Source: Haematococcus lacustris
Lineage: Eukaryota > Chlorophyta > Chlorophyceae > Chlamydomonadales > Haematococcaceae
Direction of reading: 5' to 3'
DNA: 64,000 bases
Assembly: GCA_030144725.1 (NCBI GenBank)
Contig: JASKMD010000026.1
Span: 13,941,407-14,005,406 of the forward strand
Shown: positions 57,064 to 64,000 of the stretch, one piece after another
Layout of the letters: each line of letters begins with the position of its first letter
Position numbering within the stretch: the first letter of the stretch is position 1
The notes under the pieces: generated by a model
Databases searched by the model: none
What the model was told of the DNA's origin: nothing
Seen by the model: only the letters and a program-made list of their open reading frames with translations
Made by a program: the position numbers and the translations under genes

Positions 57064-58260
57064 GAAATGTGCAAAGCTATAGGACATGACATGCTGATGC
57101 AGAGTAATGAGGCACGTGAGCTGGGATGGACCAACTACGACAGCATCATGGCAGGGCACATGCATCTTCAGGTGTGGGTTCACATGCCCTTGACCAAACC
57201 AATGACAACTGTCGTTGTGTCGGACTGGGCTGTTTGACAGTTGGCGATCAATTGACGAATGCCTCAGTAGTCATGGATGCATCTACTCTTTTTATCTTGT
57301 GGCTTTCTGTGCCCATGCATTGCATGGAGGCCTGGCACTGTGGGTTTCCTGCTGTTGTATCACTAGAACAAGTTATGTGAGAACTAAGTTGCAAATGAAG
57401 GAGTGAGTGAAAGATTGAGGGTTGTTATCCTGCTCCAGAACCAATGTAATGGCATGAGTTGACTGGTGCTGGGTGTGTGCTCGAGTACCAACACTTCGGT
57501 AAAACTGCAGTGTTGCCCTCCCATCCAGAAGTCAAGGACATTGTACATTGACTTCACAGGATGAGAGTAACGGATGTCACTGGCATAGAAGGGTGACCCT
57601 ACGGTGCATCTTCTGCATGCGCTGTCATGGGCCAGGGTGGAGCACTCATGCTGCAGTGTGACCTACGCAACATCGCCCATGCAGTCCATCATGCCTGTGC
57701 GGCAAATATCGTGCGGTGGTGTAAAACAGCTTGTGCCCCTCCGTAACAAGCAGCCATTGTCTGCCAGCGCATCCTCTCCTGGTGCAAAGCTCTGCCCAAT
57801 GGTATATCCACCTAGACACGGCACCCAACCCATCTGGCATGCCTGCCCAGTGGCATTGTTGGCAAGAGTAGCATTGTGGTCAGGCCAAGGGCAAGACTGC
57901 TTAAGCCCCCTCAGTCTGGTGTCTGACCTGCCTAAGATGTTAGCCTGGGATGCCCACGAACGTACCATCGATGTGGGGTTTGCAGTCATCAAGGGTGCGA
58001 CCGAGTATGCTACAACATGTTTGTAGTAGCTGAGTGAGATCAATCATGTTGTCAAACATGTTGTTCCCTGTTGAATGAGTTTTGTTTGCCTTGGATTGTT
58101 TACCTAATTGTGCAACCAACGGCGCTACTCCAAGGGCCAGCAGTAGCAAGTTCAGGCACAAATCCTGGCATCAGCTTACACCAGCACATGTCAGTCATGC
58201 TGGGCAACCCCCGCGTCTGGGCCGCTCACCCACACAGCAGTAGCAAGATCAGGCCATAAA
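57064..58260. other. Gene-poor interval
   Basis: Normal-complexity sequence without a supportable gene. Open frames at 57,604-58,026 (plus) and 57,663-58,043 (minus) overlap each other and have no recognisable features. Confidence 0.4.
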
Positions 58261-58597
58261 GGCCACCAACACATGTTAGTCATGCCAGTTTCAGGCTACT
58301 GCGCTGTCACAAGGGTCAGGCAATAGTGTAGGTGGGATGCCATGCGCATGGGTGTTACCCCACACAAACAAATCACCCTACCTAGTGAGGGGTCCTACAA
58401 TGCTGTATTTGCGCTGGTACTCAAGGCGGTGGCGGCGGCTGAGTCGGTGGAGCAGCAGGGGCAGCAGAGTGTAAGCAGCGGGGGCAGTAGCGGTGGTAGC
58501 ACTGTGATCTGGCTGGAATGTAGCGTCACACAACCGTGTATGCTCACGGACTGGTCCGGCTCAAATGGAGGCCCTAGTGAGGGACAAGGGGGCTGAG
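58261..58597 (+). mobile_element. Fragment of the Fanzor-bearing element found at 30.7-32.1 kb
   Basis: Contains GGGTCAGGCAATA.TGTAGGTGGGA and, at 58,556-58,595, the same 40-bp core (starting CCGGCTCAAATGGAGGCCCT) found at 30,834 and 31,904. A frame across it reads WSGSNGGPSEGQGG. The Fanzor tail itself is not present here; it lies 0.74 kb upstream of the BKT start. Confidence 0.6.
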
Positions 58598-59339
58598 ACG
58601 GTGGAGGTGGTGGTTGTCATGGTGGCAGCCGAAGGTGGGGTAGGGGCATGGCCAATGGCTTGCAGCCTGCCTGTCAGCTAGTAACATTCTCAGACCTTAC
58701 CCCAAGTGAGGACCTCACCACAGCCATGGGGTGGCAGCCATAGGGTGAGTACCCACGGCTGGAAGGCAGGGGGCGAGGTAGCGGGCGTTTCAGTGCCCAA
58801 ACCGCCGACAAGCTTCGTGACTGCAAACTCAGGCTTGCTCAAGCTGCAGTCGTGTCACCGCCTCGCCGCAGTTCCGTGACATTGACCTGTGACCACCGGC
58901 GAGAGTGACCACAAAGCAGCCGCCCGTAGCCGCGCAGTGCAGTATCTTCCATTGAGGTGGGGCAAATGCACTTGCACGCAAGTCAGCGCGCGCAAGTCAA
59001 CACCTGCCGGTCCACAGCCTCAAATAATAAAGGTGCGTTATGTAGCTCAGAGAATGAGTCTCAGAGGTGCCGCATTGCACATGCTGCACCTCCACATTGT
59101 CCCGACCATCAGCTAGCTGCGCGCTATGACTGCCTCACAGTTGGAGCCGTTACTTGACCATAACTCGGGCACTCGACTAGTTGCTTGTGAGTTGAGTCCT
59201 CCTTAACTCTGGGCCTGACACTGGCACTTGGCACTGGCTCGCAGAGCTCAAGCGTTTGTGCGCCTCGACGTGGCCAGTCTGCACTGCCTTGAACCCGCGA
59301 GTCTCCCGCCGCACTGACTGCCATAGCACAGCTAGACGA
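58598..59339 (+). promoter_or_regulatory. Upstream region of BKT
   Basis: 742 bp between the Fanzor-element fragment and the BKT ATG. It is less GC-rich than the gene, without long repeats. No TATA box or named stress element is claimed. The BKT 5' UTR should lie in the last few hundred bases. Confidence 0.45.
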
Positions 59340-61454
59340 ATGCAGCTAGCAGCGACAGTAATGTTGGAGCAGCTTACCGGAAGCGCTGAGGCACTCAAGG
59401 AGAAGGAGAAGGAGGTTGCAGGCAGCTCTGACGTGTTGCGTACATGGGCGACCCAGTACTCGCTTCCGTCAGAAGAGTCAGACGCGGCCCGCCCGGGACT
59501 GAAGAATGCCTACAAGCCACCACCTTCCGACACAAAGGGCATCACGATGGCGCTAGCTGTCATCGGCTCTTGGGCCGCAGTGTTCCTCCACGCCATTTTT
59601 CAAATCAAGCTTCCGACCTCCTTGGACCAGCTGCACTGGCTGCCCGTGTCAGATGCCACAGCTCAGTTGGTTGGCGGTAGCAGCAGTCTGATGCACATCG
59701 TCGTCGTATTCTTTGTCCTGGAGTTCCTGTACACAGGTGATAGCACTGAGCGCAGCTGCCAGGCATGCATCTGAGCTGAAGCTCTGGCCATGTCCCATCA
59801 GCCAGGCAACATGATGCACAATTGGACCTCACTCACAGCTCTTTTCTGCTTTCCATGCAGGCCTTTTTATCACCACGCATGATGCTATGCATGGCACCAT
59901 CGCCATGAGAAACAGGCAGCTTAATGACTTCTTGGGCAGAGTATGCATCTCCTTGTACGCCTGGTTTGATTACAACATGCTGCACCGCAAGGTGATAACT
60001 GTTCTGAGCAGCCCACAAGCAGCCCACAGCAGGCAGCAACCAGCATGATGCCATCTGGCCCTGGCTGCTGCCAGCTCAGCAATGCTTCCCTGTGCATGCT
60101 TCCAGCGATGCCAGGCAGAAGGTCTGTTTGACACGAGCAGCACAAGGCAGCTCAGGGTGTGACGTGTTGTTCCCGCGTTGTTGGTGCCACGCAGCATTGG
60201 GAGCACCACAATCACACTGGTGAGGTGGGCAAGGACCCTGACTTCCACAGGGGAAACCCCGGCATTGTGCCCTGGTTTGCCAGGTGAGACCAGACCAGTG
60301 CGGTCCAGCGGCGCAGGAAGCCATCTGAGCACTCAAGTCAGCAGCTCTCCAGCTGCTCAGCCAGGGCAGGACCCAGCACAGGCCAGCACAGGCAGGGCAG
60401 GACCCCCTGGCCAGCACAAGGATGCAAGTGTCAGCAGAGAGGCAGGGCGCCCTGATGTGGGTCTGTGGTTTGGCACCCAGCAACCCCCGGCCTCAGTAGC
60501 TCTAAACAGCTAGCTTGGTTTGGCAGTTTTTAGCGTGTTAACAATGACACGCACCCTGTCCCATCCCCCTGGCCTTGGCAACCCTCTGTCAGGGAGGGTC
60601 TCCCTGCACCACCACCCACTGTGCTGTGCTTGCTGTTACGCAGCTTCATGTCCAGCTACATGTCGATGTGGCAGTTTGCGCGCCTCGCATGGTGGACGGT
60701 GGTCATGCAGCTGCTGGGTGCGCCGATGGCGAACCTGCTGGTGTTCATGGCGGCCGCGCCCATCCTGTCCGCCTTCCGCTTGTTCTACTTTGGTGCGTGG
60801 GGCACACCTGCACCCAGCAGACCGGGGCTAACACATGCAGCTGTCACCTAACCTACACAGACTGGCAGGCAGGGCACCAGGCTGGCAGGCAGATGCGTAG
60901 GCATGGTAATCAGAAGATGCAGCATCATGCACCAGCTGGACGGCACACACACCAGGTGTGACCTCCAAAGAATAGCTGGGTGCGGTGCACTCGCAAAGAC
61001 TGAGAACCTGGGTGTAAGAGAATGCACCTCTATGCCTGCTCTAACGCCATGGCGTGCTTACATGGTGACTGGCATGCAGGCACGTACATGCCCCACAAGC
61101 CTGAGCCTAGCGCTGCGTCAGGCTCCCCACCAGTCGTCATGAACTGGTGGAAGTCGCGCACTAGCCAGGCGTCCGACCTGGTCAGCTTTCTGACCTGCTA
61201 CCACTTCGACCTGGTGAGCAGCAGCAGCAGCTGGCCAGCTGCACGCCCCTGGGCCATGCAGCCTGTTTGTCTGGTACAGGGACCCAGGGTGGACCTAGCA
61301 CCACCATTCAGCACCTGTCAGTGGCAGGATGTGCATCAGCTGCTGCTGTGTCGGTGCCTTGCAGCACTGGGAGCACCACCGCTGGCCCTTCGCCCCCTGG
61401 TGGGAGCTGCCCAACTGCCGCCGTCTGTCTGGCCGAGGTCTGGTTCCTGCCTAG
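59340..61454 (+). CDS. BKT: Beta-carotene ketolase
   Basis: Adds 4-keto groups to beta-ionone rings (beta-carotene to echinenone and canthaxanthin; with hydroxylase, astaxanthin). It is an integral-membrane di-iron oxygenase of the fatty-acid-hydroxylase type. Six exons join perfectly in phase: 59340..59736, 59861..59991, 60195..60283, 60644..60792, 61080..61213, 61365..61454, giving 329 aa, the length reported for Haematococcus CrtO/BKT. All introns are GT-AG. Metal-binding His boxes are intact: HDAMH (139-143), HWEHHNH (177-183), HWEHH (301-305). Hydrophobic segments: ITMALAVIGSWAAVFLHAIF, HIVVVFFVLEFLYTG and WWTVVMQLLGAPMANLLVF. The start MQLAATVMLEQLTGSAEALK fits the known protein. Compared with my recollection of BKT1 there are several substitutions (for example around VGGSSSLMHIV), so it may be a paralogue or allele. 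Sandwiched between mobile-element fragments. Confidence 0.97.
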
Positions 61455-62292
61455 CTGGACACACTGCAGTGGGCCCTGCTGCCAGCTGGGCATGCAGGTT
61501 GTGGCAGGACTGGGTGAGGTGAGAAGCTGCAGGCGCTGCTGCCGGACACGCTGCATGGGCTGCCCTGTGTAGCTGTCGCCACTAGGGGAGAGGGCTGTAG
61601 CTGTCAAGCGTGCCCCACGGATGAAGCTGTGTAGTGGTTAAGGGAGTACACCCACAGGCCAACACCCTTGCAGGAGTTGTCTTGCATGGGGAGGAGTGGT
61701 AGGCGGTGTAGATGCTACGACTGTATCTTAGTATCTTAGGGGGAGTGACACTTAGTGCAGGGCAGGCAACGCCCTGCAAGGTGCCGACACAAGCTAGGAG
61801 CTGATGTGGACGAGGAGTCAGTGGCAGGCAGATGAAGAGGTGCGGGAGGGTGGTGCCACACCCACTGGGCAAGACCATGCTGCAATGCCTGGCGGTGTGG
61901 CAGTGAGAGCTGCGTGATTAACTGGGCTATGGATTGTTTGAGCAGTCTCACTTATTCTTTGATATAGACACTGGTCAGGCAGGTCAGGAGAGTGAGTATG
62001 AACCAAGTTGAGAGGTGGTGCACGCTGCCGCGTTGCGCTTATGAAGCTGTAACAATAAAGTGGTTCTCCGTCGGGAGAAGCAGGTGATGATGACTGTGCT
62101 ACGCCCTGCGCAGCTGATGTTGGGCGTAGTGTGCTTGAAGCACTGTCGGCCTAGTTCTTATTGACAGAAAGACCGTTACCGAGGTAAAAAATAAAGATTA
62201 AATGTAATGCTAATGTAAAAAGCTTGCTAATGCGAATGTAAAAAACTTTATCCCTATCCACCTGTGGAGCCCCAACACTTCTCCACAGCAAT
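61455..62292 (+). other. BKT 3' UTR and downstream region
   Basis: No further gene. A TGTAA poly(A) signal lies at 62,048-62,052 (GCTGTAACAATAAAG), about 0.6 kb after the BKT stop, so the long 3' UTR probably ends near 62,065. Confidence 0.55.
62048..62052 (+). terminator. TGTAA poly(A) signal of BKT
   Basis: First clear plus-strand TGTAA downstream of the BKT stop codon that I found, followed by AT-rich sequence. Chlorophyte poly(A) signals are TGTAA, with cleavage 10-20 bases later. Confidence 0.55.
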
Positions 62293-62377
62293 GGGTGACC
62301 GGTTTGTGTCCCTAGCCAAGGAGTCGGGACTGTGTTCCTAACCTAGTCGCTAGAGCCCGACCCTATGCACGACTCTC
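62293..62377 (-). repeat. Transposon-terminus-like sequence (copy B, inverted)
   Basis: Reverse complement begins GAGAGTCGTGCATAGGGTCG, contains GCGACTAGGTTAGG and GGCTAGGGACACA, and ends ACCGGTC. It aligns with the sequence at 54,415-54,493 at the start, the CTAGGTTAGG core and the ACACACCGGTC end. Confidence 0.5.
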
Positions 62378-62448
62378 ACGCACACATTACCTTTGCAAGG
62401 GGTAATCTGATTGTTTGTTTGATTTTGATCGGCACGATACACATGTCA

Positions 62449-62691
62449 CTATTGCTGCCGCTGGTGCTGCCACTTCCGCAACATGCCTTTGTCGCGCACT
62501 TGCACCCACTCCTGGCCCACACTGCCTGGGGTAGGCATGGCGGGGCGGTCCGGCCAGCTGATGAGCTCGCGAGGGCGGCCCGGCCCGGCTGCATTGCGGC
62601 GGATATCCCGGTCGTAGAACCTGCGCTTGATGGCATTGCTTGTTGAGCACATCAGGCCCCGGATCCGAGACCGCGTCACCATGCTGCGCAC
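62449..62691 (-). pseudogene. Second Fanzor-like C-terminal fragment (different family)
   Basis: Minus-strand frame ending at TAG 62,449-62,451. It reads SRIRGLMCSTSNAIKRRFYD with RD following, then IRRNAAGPGRPRELISWPDR and GQEWVQVRDKGMLRKWQ. The order (RGL-C, then Y-D-R-D, then a basic tail with GPGRPREL, RPAMP-PG and GQEWV-VRD--LLRKW) matches, from memory, the C-termini of Fanzor-type proteins common in Chlamydomonadales, where D-R-D-V-S-A-A-L-N-I is the RuvC-III motif. Here DRD runs straight into IRRNAAGPG, so the S-A-A-x-N part of the motif appears deleted. A stop closes the frame just upstream. Relic, not a functional nuclease. Confidence 0.5.
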
Positions 62692-62819
62692 CGGGTACAG
62701 CCATCAGCAAGGCGACATAGATCGATGCACATTTGTAAGATTTTTCTTTGCCAAACCAAGTGTTCAGTTTAGCCATGTCTGGTTTACACGGTGCAGGGCA
62801 CAGTTTAGGGCGCAATTCC

Positions 62820-63559
62820 AATGGGGCGAGGCGAGGCGAGGCGAGGCTCCATGTGGCTGCATGTGACGTTTTTGAATTTTGCGATTCCAATGCGGCGAGA
62901 CAGGGCGAGGCGAGGCGAGGTGTTATAATTTTGACCAACCTCTTCGCTCATTTCACTGCGTGCGCTCATCGCAATGGGTTCCTCATCCGATGACATTCGG
63001 CCCAGCAGCAGCAGCAGCAGCAGTGGTAACAGCGAAGCTGCATGGACCCCTTTTGCCCGACCACCCCGCGCCTTGCACATAGTCACGATGCTGCTGCCGC
63101 TGCCGTCGCGGGGAAAATTGGGTACCATGCTGTTCTCCGAAAGAGGCTGCACTAAAGAGGCAGCCTCGCAGTACTGCGCAGTAGGCCATCGCAGAGCGCC
63201 ATGCTACCGAGCCATGTCATTACACCACGAGACTGAGGCCGCGATTACAATGGGGCGAGGCGAGGCGAGGCGAGGCTCCATGTGGCTGCATGTGGCGTTT
63301 TTGAATTTTGCGATTCCAATGCGGCGAGACAGGGCGAGGCTAGGCGAGGTGTTCAAATTTTGACCAACCTCTTCGCTCATTTCACTGCGTGCGCCCATCG
63401 CAACGGATTCCTCATCCGGGGACATTCGGCCATGCAACAGCAGCAACAGCAGCAGTAGTGGTAACAGCGAAGCTGCATCGACCCCTTTTGGCGACCGCCG
63501 ACCACCCCGCGCCTTGCGCATAGTCATGATGCTGCTACCGCTGCCGTCGCTGGCAAAAT
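62820..63559. repeat. Tandem duplication, 429-bp offset, about 300 bp per copy
   Basis: Copy 1 is 62,820-63,117 and copy 2 is 63,249-63,559. Both run from AATGGGGCGAGGCGAGGCGA through TGTGGCTGCATGTG.CGTTTT, TTGACCAACCTCTTCGCTCA, a CAGCAG tract, and AACAGCGAAGCTGCAT to CTGCCGCTGCCGTCGC. They are roughly 88-90% identical. Each starts with CGAGG pentamers, and the CAG tract differs in length and interruptions. Confidence 0.9.
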
Positions 63560-64000
63560 GAATTGAGCAGCTCTTGAGTAGGCTGGTGCACCTCTGCTAG
63601 GCTTAAGTGATTGGGCTTTAGCAAGGTGTTGGACGTGTGTTGATAATGATGCTCTGCGTTGGGCAGGGTATGTTGGGACTCTGCTAGGAGCAGGTTGTAT
63701 GTGTAGGATTGGCTGTATGTGTAGGATATTGCAGGCTGTGGTGCACTCTGCTTGGAGCTGCAGAACTCCAGGTTTGGTGACAATGCTATTCTCCCGTTAG
63801 CTGGGGTGGTAGCGAGGATGAAGGTGGCAAGCAGCGTGTAGATGTGCAAGGCAAGCTAAGCTAATCTCCGCGTCTGCAAGCCCTGTGCAAGCGGGACTAG
63901 CTAAACATTCTCCGCAAAGCGGGCAAAGTAAGTCAAAGCGGGCAAAGCAAAGCACAGCAGGTGCACAAGCTGAAGGCTGCTCCGCAATGTTGAGGTTGCG
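63560..64000. other. Right edge, no supported gene
   Basis: AT-richer sequence with short direct repeats (TGTATGTGTAGGAT twice at about 63,697-63,727; AAAGCGGGCAAAG near 63,920). The minus-strand frame 63,535-63,849 has no recognisable features. Confidence 0.4.

Overview
The window comes from a nuclear scaffold of a chlorophycean green alga, most probably Haematococcus lacustris (= H. pluvialis). The strongest reason is a complete six-exon beta-carotene ketolase gene at 59,340-61,454. It encodes 329 residues that match, as far as I can recall, the Haematococcus BKT/CrtO protein. Other signs agree: high GC, many short introns with GTGAG donors and GCAG acceptors, TGTAA poly(A) signals, and very long, pure microsatellites inside introns.

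Layout. 1-298 is an N gap. 0.8-3.6 kb holds transposon-type sequence: an unrecognised two-exon ORF and a decayed hAT transposase end inside terminal inverted repeats. 3.9-12.7 kb holds two divergent genes for mitochondrial proteins that share a 118-bp promoter: NDUFAF7/MidA (minus) and a bL25-type ribosomal protein (plus). 13.7-15.2 kb is a 66-bp minisatellite next to a coiled-coil/SAP-like ORF. 16.1-19.8 kb is a ketosamine (fructosamine-3) kinase gene (minus), divergent from an unrecognised gene at 20.2 kb. 22.6-26.4 kb is a low-complexity protein ending in ankyrin-like helices. 28.3-29.9 kb is a Ser-rich ORF. 30.7-32.1 kb is a tandem repeat unit carrying the tail of a Fanzor-like (eukaryotic TnpB) protein.

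32.8-49.0 kb is a large minus-strand gene for NOT1, scaffold of the CCR4-NOT deadenylase, with 23 visible exons. One of its introns holds a pogo/Psq-type transposon relic and another a 1.1-kb, 28-bp minisatellite. A 500-N gap (49,139-49,638) separates it from the 5' part of MED12 (Mediator kinase module), also on the minus strand. 52.6-58.6 kb is TE-rich: a BED-finger gene, exons of another probable transposon gene, and a Fanzor-element fragment. BKT follows. Then come a second, different Fanzor-like tail on the minus strand and a 429-bp tandem duplication.

Functionally the housekeeping genes cover complex I assembly, mitochondrial translation, protein deglycation, mRNA decay and transcription. 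BKT is the specialised gene, making ketocarotenoids (astaxanthin branch). The striking theme is BKT sitting in a transposon-dense island with relics of two Fanzor families, bounded by similar sequences in opposite orientation. Exon coordinates were derived by reading splice sites and checking phase by hand; junctions I could not resolve are stated.
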